Translations under genes and position numbers: made by a program
Shown here: positions 26,990-35,517 of the stretch, one piece after another
Layout of the letters: each line of letters begins with the position of its first letter
Position numbering within the stretch: position 1 is the stretch's first letter
Notes under the pieces: model-generated
Databases searched by the model: none
The model's input: the letters and a program-made list of their open reading frames with translations, nothing else
What the model was told of the DNA's origin: nothing
Origin: Bacteroidota bacterium
GTDB lineage: Bacteria > Bacteroidota > Bacteroidia > AKYH767-A > OLB10
DNA: 64,000 nt
Reading direction: 5' to 3'
NCBI GenBank assembly: GCA_016713445.1
Contig: JADJPB010000001.1
Coordinates: 248,001-312,000, forward strand

Positions 26990-28262
26990 AATGCTATTAT
27001 GATGATATAGATTTATTTTAAACACTAGAGAAAAAGAAAGGCACTAGAGTGCACTATAGAATAATTTAAGTGGACAAATTATTCTTTCACACTTTGCGAC
27101 TTTGCGCATGCGAGAAAAATTAGCGACTTAAAACTTTGCGACTTTGCCCCTTAGCGAGAAAATTTGGCGAAGAGAAATCTGTCGAAGAAAAAAGCATTAT
27201 TCGAATGCGATTAAATTATTGTAAGCCTATTGTTCAAGCCCTCTCCCTTCGCGAGGCTTCGCGACCTCTCCAAGGGAGAGGGAATTAAATAATTAATTTT
27301 ATTTGATAAAATTTGGAATTAAACATAGAAATCTCTGCGAGAAAATTTTGCTGAGCGCAGTCTTTGCGACTTCGCGCCTTTGCGAGAAAATTTAGCGAAG
27401 AGAAATTGGCGAAGAAAAAAGCATTGTTCGAATGCGATTAAATTATTGTAAGCCTATTGTTCAAGCCTCTCCCTTCGCGAGGCTTCGCGACCTCTCCAAG
27501 AGAGAGGGAATTAAATAATTAATTTTATTTGATAAAATTTGGAATTAAATATATAAATCTATTCGATAAAATTTTGCTGAGCGCAGTCTTTGCTACTTCG
27601 CGCCTTTGTGAGAAAATTTATCTATGAGAAATTGGCAATTAAAAAAGAATTGTTCGAATGCGATTAAATATTGTAGGCCTATTGTTCAAGCCTCCCCTTC
27701 GCGAGGGCTTCAGACCTCTCTAAGCGAGAGGGAATTAAATAATTAATTTTATTTGATAAAATTTGGAATTAAATATAGAAATCTTTGCGAGAAAATTTTG
27801 CTGAGCGCAGTCTTTGCGACTTCGCGCCTTTGCGGAAAATTTAGCGAAGAGAAATTGCGAAAAAAAGCATTGTTCGAATGCGATTAAATTATTGTAAGCC
27901 TATTGTTCAAGCCTCTCCTTCGCGAGGGCTTCGCGACCTCTCCAAGGAGAGAGGGAATTAAATAATTAATTTTATTTGATAAAATTTGGAATTAAACATA
28001 GAAATCTTTGCGAGAAAATTTTGCTGAGCGCAGTCTTTGCGACTTCGCGCCTTTGCGAGAAAATTTGGCGAAGAGAAATCTGTCGAAGAAAAAAGCATTA
28101 TTCGAATGCGATTAAATTATTGTAAGCCTATTGTTCAAGCCTCTCCCTTCGCGAGGCTTCGCGACCTCTCCAAGGGAGAGGGAATTAAATAATTAATTTT
28201 AGTTGATAAAATTTGGAATTAAACATAGAAATCTCTGCGCCTTTTTAACCTGAGCTTGCCGA
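26990..28262. repeat. Five tandem copies of a ~225-bp intergenic repeat
   Basis: Landmark TTCGAATGCGATTAAAT lies at about 27200, 27427, 27653, 27873 and 28101, so periods are 227, 226, 220 and 228 bp. Each unit has a block of CTTTGCGACTT(T/C)GCGCC motifs, AATTTAGCGAAGAG-like purine-rich DNA, an A-run, TTGTAAGCCTATTGTTCAAGCC and then a hairpin of CTCTCCCTT with AAGGGAGAG around CGCGAGGCTTCGCGACCTCTCC, followed by GAATTAAATAATTAATTTT. Units 1 and 5 are more alike than either is to units 2-4. No ORF runs through it. No spacers, so it is not a CRISPR array. Confidence 0.93.
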
Positions 28263-28349
28263 GGGTTGCGAGCAATTTTTGCGTTTATGATTTTTGAAAA
28301 TCACCTTAAGAGCTTGAATCAATTTCTGAATTTTAAATAGTGATTAATA

Positions 28350-29861
28350 TTATCTTTTCACCGCCCTAAATGCATCTGCAAAATAAGAGATAATATCCCC
28401 TGATGTCATACTGTTTGGATGAGTTTTTTGTGCGCAGTAATCCCCTGCTAATCCATGCAAATAAGCACCACATAATGCTGCTTTGAGAGGCGATAGTCCT
28501 TGTGCTAATAATCCGGTAATTAAACCCGTAAGCACATCTCCCGAACCTCCTTTTGCCATTCCATCATTTCCCGTTGGATTAAAAAACAGTTGCCCATCTG
28601 GACAAGCTAACGCAGAATATTTTCCTTTCAATAAAATATAGCAATTGTATTTTTTCGCCATCTCTAATTGCTTCTTGGTGCGCTCAAACGGATTCGCAAT
28701 TTTACCTGCTATACGATTAAACTCTCCTAGATGTGGAGTAAGAATACATCCTGCTGGAAGAAAGTTGAGCCAAGTGGGATTGTCAGCTAAATGATTGAGC
28801 GCATCCGCATCCAACACCATCGGCGATTTATAATCTTGAATTAATCGCTTGAGTACATTTCCACTTTGTGCGTCCATTCCTATTCCAGGCCCCATTCCAA
28901 TAGCACTGTAGCCTTCAGGCTTCACGATGTCGGTTAAGAAGTGGGTATGTTCGTCGGAACTACACATTGCTTCAGGAGCGGCGGTTTGCAGCGGGATAAC
29001 ACATTCTTTAGGTGTGTGTATAGTCACCAACCCTACACCACTGCGTAAACAACTTTGAGTAGCCAATATTGCTGCACCTGCTTTACCATGACTACCAGCT
29101 AACAGCAACGCATGACCGAAAGTTCCTTTATGTCCGAACGAGGGTCGGACTCCCAGCATGATTGCAATGTCTAAATCAGTCGGGATTTGTGCTACAGCAG
29201 TTGTGTTAGCTACGAATTCTTTGTTTAAACCTATATCCAGAATTTCAATTTGTCCAGTATATGAAGCATACTCGGGATAGAAAAAAGAATGTTTAGCATG
29301 TGAGAAAGTTAAAGTGTGCTGGGCGGCAATTACATTTTTTAATGCTTCAGTGGCTTTGTCACAAAATAATCCACTGGGTATATCGATGGAAATTATTTTG
29401 CATGATCTGGAATTTAGTTCTTGAATTATTTCGGTAAGAGGTGAGTCGATAGATCTGTTTAATCCAATTCCAAAAATAGCGTCAACAATAATAACCGATG
29501 AATCAAAATCGGGAACTTGTTTGAAATTTGAGAGGGAAGTCGGAGTATTCTTAGAAATCGATTGCCAAGCTTTTAAATTTTCGGCGAAGCAATTCGATTC
29601 ATTTCCTGTCGGATCGATAATAAATACATCTACTTTTTTACCACGATGAAAAAGTTGTCTTGCTATTGCTAATCCATCGCCGCCATTATTCCCTTTCCCA
29701 CAGAAAATAGCAAATGAAATTCCGGGCGGTATATGTTCGAGAATCCACTTCGTACATAAGGTGGAAGCGCGTTCCATCAACGCCAGTTCAGAAATTTTTT
29801 CTTGATGAAGCGTAGCTACATCGGCTTGTCGAATTTGTTCGGCCGTAAATACTTTAATCAC
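28350..29861 (-). CDS. nnr: Bifunctional NAD(P)H-hydrate repair enzyme (epimerase + dehydratase)
   Basis: The enzyme repairs NAD(P)H damaged by hydration: the N-terminal epimerase balances R and S hydrates and the C-terminal dehydratase restores NAD(P)H with ATP or ADP. The 503-residue protein has the NnrE part (FAIFCGKGNNGGDGLAIARQL and IIVDAIFGIGLNR) in residues 1-220 and the NnrD part after ~230 (HALLLAGSHGKAGAAILA, GPGIG, VLDADALN, LTPHLGEFNRI, NDGMAKGGSGDVLTG and the end). The last motif is the signature of the dehydratase. The stop codon of the upstream MBL-fold gene overlaps its start (ATGA-like four-base overlap), so they are co-transcribed. Confidence 0.95.
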   Translation of the reverse strand: MIKVFTAEQIRQADVATLHQEKISELALMERASTLCTKWILEHIPPGISFAIFCGKGNNGGDGLAIARQLFHRGKKVDVFIIDPTGNESNCFAENLKAWQSISKNTPTSLSNFKQVPDFDSSVIIVDAIFGIGLNRSIDSPLTEIIQELNSRSCKIISIDIPSGLFCDKATEALKNVIAAQHTLTFSHAKHSFFYPEYASYTGQIEILDIGLNKEFVANTTAVAQIPTDLDIAIMLGVRPSFGHKGTFGHALLLAGSHGKAGAAILATQSCLRSGVGLVTIHTPKECVIPLQTAAPEAMCSSDEHTHFLTDIVKPEGYSAIGMGPGIGMDAQSGNVLKRLIQDYKSPMVLDADALNHLADNPTWLNFLPAGCILTPHLGEFNRIAGKIANPFERTKKQLEMAKKYNCYILLKGKYSALACPDGQLFFNPTGNDGMAKGGSGDVLTGLITGLLAQGLSPLKAALCGAYLHGLAGDYCAQKTHPNSMTSGDIISYFADAFRAVKR

Positions 29862-30802
29862 TCTGAAAGCGTATGAATTTCTATGTTGGATAATTCGGGT
29901 GCCGTTTTTAAATCTTCACCATCACCATGAATGGTATATACATCTTTGGCTTTGCTCTCTAAAATAGTTTTTATGAGGGACGGCCAATCGGCATGATCAC
30001 TGACATAAAATGGAAAATCAAATCGAACATGTTTTTCATCCCATCCTGTTGCAAATGCCCTGAGAAAATGTGTGCCAGGTCTGAAATTTAGAAGTACGGG
30101 CGGAGGAACTAAATAAACAATTCCTTTTTCATTTTTGAATTGTTCGCGTTTGTACGGTTCCCATTTGCCTAAGTCAAATCCTAAACTTTCGTATATTTTA
30201 TGGTAGGCTACCATTTTAGGATGAATCATAACGCGTAAATGTGGATGAATGTCATTGATAAGTCGGGTGAGACGTTGAGCTTTACCCAAATTATATGCGC
30301 CTAACATTAAATTTACATCTTTATGTATTTGTAATTCTTTGACACTTTCTTCAGCAGGAGGATGCACTTTATTTTCTTTTCCAAAAGTAACTTCGGTAAT
30401 TAGTACGTCGCATGTTACCACTTCAAAAGGTTCACAGCTTTTATCACTCTCGCGTTTATAGTCGCCCGTATAAACAACGGTAACGCCATCTTTAACCCAT
30501 TTTATTTGCGAAGAGCCAAGCATATGTCCGGCCCCATGCAAGCTAAACTTGATATGTTGAATTTCAAAAATTTCGCCGTATGGAATGATGTGAATGGTTT
30601 TTGCTGCATATTTAAAACGCGATTTAATTAAAGCAGCAGTGCCTTCACTACAGTAAACAGTTTCATGACCTTCAACAGCATGATCACCATGAGCATGGCA
30701 AATGATGGCGCAAGCTACAGGTTCTTTAGGGTCTATATAAATAGAACTTCCTGGAACTTTATATCCAATGCTGGAAGTTTCAAGCGGACTCGTTTTGTTC
30801 AC
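29858..30802 (-). CDS. Metallo-beta-lactamase-fold exonuclease-like protein
   Basis: A 314-residue MBL-fold protein of the CPSF/ligase-associated exonuclease type. The metal motif is CHAHGDHAVEGHE (HxHxDH); further ligands are GAGHMLGSSQIKW and VYTGDYKRE; the C-terminal part has FPFYVSDHADW and YTIHGDGEDL. The related family (often next to an ATP-dependent ligase, Lig) is described as a ligase-associated DNA exonuclease; here no ligase gene is adjacent. It overlaps coaE by 23 bases and nnr by 4. It could instead be an RNA-processing relative of the same clan. Confidence 0.82.
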   Translation of the reverse strand: MNKTSPLETSSIGYKVPGSSIYIDPKEPVACAIICHAHGDHAVEGHETVYCSEGTAALIKSRFKYAAKTIHIIPYGEIFEIQHIKFSLHGAGHMLGSSQIKWVKDGVTVVYTGDYKRESDKSCEPFEVVTCDVLITEVTFGKENKVHPPAEESVKELQIHKDVNLMLGAYNLGKAQRLTRLINDIHPHLRVMIHPKMVAYHKIYESLGFDLGKWEPYKREQFKNEKGIVYLVPPPVLLNFRPGTHFLRAFATGWDEKHVRFDFPFYVSDHADWPSLIKTILESKAKDVYTIHGDGEDLKTAPELSNIEIHTLSE

Positions 30803-31388
30803 TTTGCGATTTTAAAAGTTGGTGAAAATGCAATACCTGAGGAATCAGAAATTGTTTTTCATTGTTTTGGATGATAAAGCTAGCGAATTTCTGTTTCTTT
30901 TCCATAGACCATTGCTTGGAAATAATTGACAAAACTTCACTTTCTGTGCGTTTATCCCTCTGTATCACACGTTTAATGCGTAAATCCATTGGTGAGTCAA
31001 CAACAATAATAACATCTAAATCTTTGTAGGTGCCTGATTCCAATAGTATGGCCGCTTCACGAATCGAATAGGGGGCATCTGGAATATTCTGGAGCCAGGA
31101 TTTATAATCTTTTAAAACGAAAGGATGAACCAGTTGATTGAGTCGATTCAAATCATCCTCATTGGTAAAAACTTTTTCGGCTAAATATTTTCGATTCAAT
31201 TTTCCATCTTCTAAAAAAGTTGAAGTTCCAAATTGCAAGATAAGTTGATTCCTTAACTCATGGTCTTCTGCCATCATTTTCTTAGCACGTTGATCAGCGT
31301 CGTAAACAGAAATTCCAAGTGCGCGAAATATATTACATACAGTAGTTTTTCCGGCACCAATTCCACCAGTGATTCCGACACGAAGCAT
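30780..31388 (-). CDS. coaE: Dephospho-CoA kinase
   Basis: The enzyme phosphorylates dephospho-CoA, the final step of CoA synthesis. The product (~202 residues from MLRVGITGG) has the P-loop GITGGIGAGKTTVC, the acceptor region YDADQRAKKMM, the lid HPFVLKDYKSW, the AAILLESGTYKDLD motif and VDSPMDLRIKRVIQRDKRTESEV. The ORF extends 11 codons upstream, but those overlap the ybbR stop and the family starts at MLRVG. Codons beyond the start stand just after that stop, as in many Bacteroidota. Confidence 0.95.
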   Translation of the reverse strand: MLRVGITGGIGAGKTTVCNIFRALGISVYDADQRAKKMMAEDHELRNQLILQFGTSTFLEDGKLNRKYLAEKVFTNEDDLNRLNQLVHPFVLKDYKSWLQNIPDAPYSIREAAILLESGTYKDLDVIIVVDSPMDLRIKRVIQRDKRTESEVLSIISKQWSMEKKQKFASFIIQNNEKQFLIPQVLHFHQLLKSQSEQNESA

Positions 31389-31389
31389 G

Positions 31390-32322
31390 TTATTCGAAAG
31401 ATTTTGTGAGTTTATGGACAAGTTGAGGAGTGTACATTATGCGATTGGCCCAATAGGGAGCATGTGTCACTTGAACAAAGGCTTTTTCATGATCGCCGAC
31501 ATCTTTTAAATGAGAAACTCTAAATTTCTTAGGGTGGGTAAGAGGGTATTTGCTCATGGGAACTAAACAAGTCACCGTTACTGAAGAAGGAATAAACGTT
31601 TCTCCGTATTGAGTTTGAATGGGAACTTCCAAAGATATTTCTGTTCCTTCTTCTACAGGAACCAATAACCAAGCATTGTTTTGCAGTAATCTGTAATTTG
31701 GAAATGGCTTTTTTAGTTTTACTTTTTTGAAAACTTGATGAGAAACGTTTTTTACAATAACAGTTTCTGCAATGATATCTGAAATTTCAGTAGGTATTTT
31801 TTCGTTCGAGTAAACCCATATGCTATCGGGATAGTAGATGGAAGGTCCAGATTGAATGTATGGCGTTTGAAAATTTAATTCAAACGCTCCCTTTACCGCT
31901 AATTTTTTAGAGTAGAATTCTACGCCAGAAAAAATGAGCTGCGAAGGTTTGATATCTACTACACTTATGTCTTTCGAATAATTATGCATCAAACCAAATA
32001 TTGCATCTTTTGTTGAAATGATGGTGTCTTTAGTCCGAGAAGTAAGATAAGGAGTGTGAATTGTATATTTTCTGGCTTCTCTATTGAATCCCCACAAAGA
32101 AAATCCTCTTCCTTTCACTTCTACTTGAATAGAAGGTGGTAGTGGATGTGTACTGTTTTTGGAAATCTCTTTGTCGTATACAATCGGAATAACTACCGAT
32201 GAACTATGTGTTTCATTTAACGCATTAATCACCCAAATAAAGGCGGCTAACAAAACGCAAAGCAAGAAACTGATGCCTTGTTTGTTGCTTCCTCCAATTA
32301 ATTTTCGGATTAATTTTTTCAT
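31390..32322 (-). CDS. YbbR/CdaR domain protein
   Basis: A 310-residue membrane-anchored protein with one N-terminal helix (GISFLLCVLLAAFIWVINAL) and YbbR-like beta-rich domains after it (PSIQVEVKGRGFSL, SQLIFSGVEFYSKKLAV). In Firmicutes the related CdaR regulates the c-di-AMP cyclase; in Bacteroidota this copy lies in a fixed order between yajC and coaE, so its role there is unknown. Length is normal for the group. Confidence 0.88.
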   Translation of the reverse strand: MKKLIRKLIGGSNKQGISFLLCVLLAAFIWVINALNETHSSSVVIPIVYDKEISKNSTHPLPPSIQVEVKGRGFSLWGFNREARKYTIHTPYLTSRTKDTIISTKDAIFGLMHNYSKDISVVDIKPSQLIFSGVEFYSKKLAVKGAFELNFQTPYIQSGPSIYYPDSIWVYSNEKIPTEISDIIAETVIVKNVSHQVFKKVKLKKPFPNYRLLQNNAWLLVPVEEGTEISLEVPIQTQYGETFIPSSVTVTCLVPMSKYPLTHPKKFRVSHLKDVGDHEKAFVQVTHAPYWANRIMYTPQLVHKLTKSFE

Positions 32323-32400
32323 CTTCCTACATTGGATACTAAATTAACAGGTAATGCTAGGAAATTCACAATAGTTTTAACGTAGCAGTATTGAAATTAA

Positions 32401-32748
32401 TCAACAGTAAAGAATTACTTTTTTTACTTCAGCAGTAGGAGCGTATTGCTTGGTAACTTCAGCAGAGACGGCCGACTTCTCAATTTTAACCTTAATGTTT
32501 TCAGCAATTTCTAAGATAAAAGTTTTCTCTTGCACTTCAAGGATCTTTCCGTGCACGCCTCCGATGGTTACAACTTTGTCTCCCTTTTTTATGCTCTCTT
32601 TGAATTCTTTTTCAAGTTTTGTCTTTTTCATTTGAGGACGAATCATGAAAAAGTAAAATACAACGATAATCATCAAGATCATCATCATTTGTTGCATGGC
32701 ACCGCCACCGCCACCGGCTGATTGAAGGAGAATGGATAATGTATTCAT
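32401..32748 (-). CDS. yajC: Preprotein translocase subunit YajC
   Basis: A small (115-residue) single-helix membrane protein of the Sec accessory complex (YajC-SecDF). The helix MMMILMIIVVFYFFMIRPQMKK is followed by the conserved KKGDKVVTIGGVHGKILEV and the domain tail VKIEKSAVSAEV. Upstream is DUF1573, downstream ybbR, all on the minus strand. Confidence 0.95.
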   Translation of the reverse strand: MNTLSILLQSAGGGGGAMQQMMMILMIIVVFYFFMIRPQMKKTKLEKEFKESIKKGDKVVTIGGVHGKILEVQEKTFILEIAENIKVKIEKSAVSAEVTKQYAPTAEVKKVILYC

Positions 32749-32792
32749 AAACTAAATTATTTTAATTTCAAGGAGTTCTATTTAAGGATTAT

Positions 32793-33263
32793 TTATTTTT
32801 CTGCTGTTGCTAATACTTCGCCACTAATCGTTAATATTTTAGTGGTGGGAACAGTGTTCGCGAGAATGGTGATGTCTTTCACTACTTGTCCAGCTATGCC
32901 TTTGCTTCTAAAAGTAACTTTGATTTCACCTTCTTCGCCGGGCTTGACAGGATTTTGAGGATATTCGGGTTGGGTACAACCGCAGGAACCTTTCGCTTGT
33001 GAGATAACAATATCGCCATCACCAATATTTTTGAATTTAAATGCATGCACTACTTCCGTTCCGGAGTTTATGGTGCTGAATTCAAAATTATTCTCTTCAA
33101 ATTGAAATTTTCCTGATTTTGATTTTACATTCACATCAGATGCAGTGGCATCTATATTAACAATTTCAGGAGATACCTGCTCTTGGTTTTGTTTTGAATT
33201 ATCTTGCCCACACGATACAAGCATGCTCGCAACGATAGCTATGGTTAATAGTTGTGTTTTCAT
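32793..33263 (-). CDS. DUF1573 lipoprotein
   Basis: The 156-residue product starts with a lipoprotein signal (MKTQLLTIAIVASMLVSC) and has a single DUF1573 beta-sandwich: FEFSTINSGTEVVHAFKFKNIGDGDIVI, AKGSCGCTQPEYPQNPVKPGEEGEIKVTF and KDITILANTVPTTKILTISGEV. It is expected to be lipid-anchored in the envelope. The family has no established function. It stands between nusB and yajC as in other Bacteroidota. Confidence 0.93.
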   Translation of the reverse strand: MKTQLLTIAIVASMLVSCGQDNSKQNQEQVSPEIVNIDATASDVNVKSKSGKFQFEENNFEFSTINSGTEVVHAFKFKNIGDGDIVISQAKGSCGCTQPEYPQNPVKPGEEGEIKVTFRSKGIAGQVVKDITILANTVPTTKILTISGEVLATAEK

Positions 33264-33271
33264 GTTGAATA

Positions 33272-34211
33272 CTATTCTTTAAGTCCTCGACCTATTTTTT
33301 GAATTTTACCTTCTTTTTTTAATTCAATTACCAATTTGTCTATTACTCCATTTATGAATGATTTACTATTTGGTGTGCTGTAATCCTTGGAGATATCGAT
33401 GTATTCGTTGATACTTACTTTTACTGGAATTGTACTTAAATTCATTATTTCACAAAGTGCCATCTTCATTAAAATGATATCGACCATAGCGATTCTATCT
33501 GCATCCCAATTTTTGGTTTTGTCGGCGATGAGCTGATGAAAATAGCTGTCGTCGCGAATAGTTTTCTGAACCAGATCCTGCATAAATTGAACATCATCTT
33601 CCGCGTCTTTGTAGAGGGGAAGAAGTTGAAAATTATTACTTGTTTTACCGTTTTCGCTGGTTTTAATTACCATGCTTTCAACGAGATCAATGCTTTCTGC
33701 CCAATAAATATTTTTTTCTTCCAGTATATGTGGAATAAATTCTGTTTTTGAAAAAAACTCCTTCATTATCCATTTTAAGGTGATCAATTCTTCCTCTTTT
33801 GAATGTTCAGTTGTTTGCGTAAAAGTTTTATAAACTTCTTGGTTCTTGAGATGATGAAAAGCCTTTTTGATAGAATCGATATCGTGTTGCCAACTAATTT
33901 TTCTTTTTTTAATTTGGTCTAAAAAGTTCTTATCTTCTTCTAGCCATTGAATAAACGCTAAACTCTTTAAAGTACAAACAGCTGTTTTTCTTTTACCAGT
34001 CACCATGGATGCAGGTAAATCCTGATAATACATTAATTCTTGATGCGCCTAATTCCAATAAAAATTGAAGTTGCGTCAAATAAAGTTCATAAATCTTATC
34101 GGTCCCATTTAACAACTCTTGCTCTGTACGACGAATATCTTTGGGTTCTGATTGGTAAAAGGCATATAATGCCTGCATAACACGTATGCGTAGATGCCTT
34201 CTGCTTAACAT
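33272..34211 (-). CDS. nusB: NusB transcription antitermination factor (one frameshift)
   Basis: NusB binds boxA RNA with NusE (S10) to support transcription of rRNA operons. The Bacteroidota form is long (about 312 residues). The start MLSRRHLRIRVMQALYAFYQS is typical; the C-terminal NusB domain has DRIAMVDIILMKMALCEIM, IPVKVSINEYIDISKDYSTPNSKSFINGVIDKL. The frame breaks near 34035; deleting one A (gaattaatg to gaattatg) joins LGASRI to MYYQDLPASMVTGKRKTA. NusB is expected to be needed for growth, so this is almost surely a sequence error. Confidence 0.93.
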
Positions 34212-34263
34212 GGATTTTTTTAAGAACGTTAATGGTTATTCAATTCGGCAGGATGCCGGTTGA

Positions 34264-35373
34264 TTACATATTCGATTTTACTTTACTTATATCAGCGATT
34301 CGTTTTTCCGCTAATTTGGTAGCTGCTGACTGCGTATAAATGCCTTCTGCACGCGCAATCTTTAATATTTCTAAAGTAACGCTATAAATATGTTCAGTTT
34401 GCGTTAAAGCACGTTGACGGTTGTAGCTTATGAGCTCAGAATATACATTGATCAATCCTCCAGCATTAATTAAAAAATCAGGAGCATAAATAATTCCTTT
34501 TTCCATCAACATGGGTCCGTGAATGGTTTCATCCGCTAATTGATTGTTGGCAGCTCCAGCAATTACCTGGCAACGTAATTTGTTGATGTTTTCTGTATTT
34601 AACGTTGCTCCTAAAGCACAGGGAGCATAGATATCCATATCCATATCATAAACAGATTCAGGACGGATAACTTCAGCGCCGTATTCAAGGCTTACTTTAC
34701 GCAATTGTTCTTCATTGATATCGGTAATGTATACAATAGCATTTTCTTTTCGTAAGTTTTTTACGAGATTTTCGCCTACATGTCCCACCCCTTGAACAAC
34801 TACTTTTTTTCCTTTTAGGTTATCGTTACCCCAAGCAAATTGTGCCGAAGCTTTCATTCCCATGTATACACCATAAGCAGTTACAGGAGAGGGGTCACCA
34901 CCACCACCCATCGATTCAGGAAGACCGGTTACATGCTTTGTTTCCATTGCCACGTATTCCATGTCCTTGGTACTAGTGCCAACATCTTCCGCCGTAATGT
35001 ATTTACCATTCAGGTTATTTACAAAACGACCGAATTTGCGAAACAAAGCTTCTGATTTCTGTGTTTTACTATCACCAATTATCACAGCTTTACCACCTCC
35101 TAGATTCAATCCGGAAATTGCAGCTTTGTATGTCATTCCACGTGATAATCTCAAAACGTCATTCACTGCTTCTGCTTCCGACTTATAACTCCACATACGA
35201 GTACCGCCTAAAGCAGGACCTAATACTGTGTTATGTATTGCAATAATGGCCTTTAAGCCAGTAGCTGGGTCATTGCAAAAAACCACCTGTTCGTGGTTGC
35301 TTTCAGAAATACTTTCGAAAAGATTGGTATTGACCTGTGCCATTGCTGGCTTCTTTTCTTTCACATCTATCAT
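34264..35373 (-). CDS. Leucine dehydrogenase (Glu/Leu/Phe/Val dehydrogenase)
   Basis: The enzyme deaminates branched-chain amino acids with NAD+. The product (369 residues from the first ATG; MAQVNTN 10 codons later is also possible) has NTVLGPALGGTRMW, the glycine-rich LNLGGGKAVIIGD with the catalytic Lys, the middle EDVGTSTKDMEYV and the Rossmann motif VVVQGVGHVGENLVKNL. ADE of class-specific Leu dehydrogenases fits, but phenylalanine cannot be excluded without comparison. A TAACTTTG box lies 25 bases ahead of the first ATG. It is divergent to the ABC exporter. Confidence 0.93.
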   Translation of the reverse strand: MIDVKEKKPAMAQVNTNLFESISESNHEQVVFCNDPATGLKAIIAIHNTVLGPALGGTRMWSYKSEAEAVNDVLRLSRGMTYKAAISGLNLGGGKAVIIGDSKTQKSEALFRKFGRFVNNLNGKYITAEDVGTSTKDMEYVAMETKHVTGLPESMGGGGDPSPVTAYGVYMGMKASAQFAWGNDNLKGKKVVVQGVGHVGENLVKNLRKENAIVYITDINEEQLRKVSLEYGAEVIRPESVYDMDMDIYAPCALGATLNTENINKLRCQVIAGAANNQLADETIHGPMLMEKGIIYAPDFLINAGGLINVYSELISYNRQRALTQTEHIYSVTLEILKIARAEGIYTQSAATKLAEKRIADISKVKSNM

Positions 35374-35397
35374 GTACAGGAGTTCTTATTGAGTGCG

Positions 35398-35405
35398 CAA
35401 AGTTA
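35398..35405 (-). promoter_or_regulatory. Candidate -7 box TAACTTTG of the leucine dehydrogenase gene
   Basis: An exact TAnnTTTG match on the minus strand, 24 bases ahead of the first ATG; no clear TTTG was seen at -33. Confidence 0.45.
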
Positions 35406-35517
35406 GGTCTTTTTGTAAAATAAATACCTATTAAATGCCTTTGGACTAATGGATGTATTTCTATTTTTACCAAAGGTATTCTTAGAATTATTAGTTTGGA
35501 CTACCAAATAGCAGAGT

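Noticed and set aside
26990..28262. CRISPR-like array
   Set aside because: The whole ~225-bp unit repeats with no unique spacers, and no cas gene is in the window.
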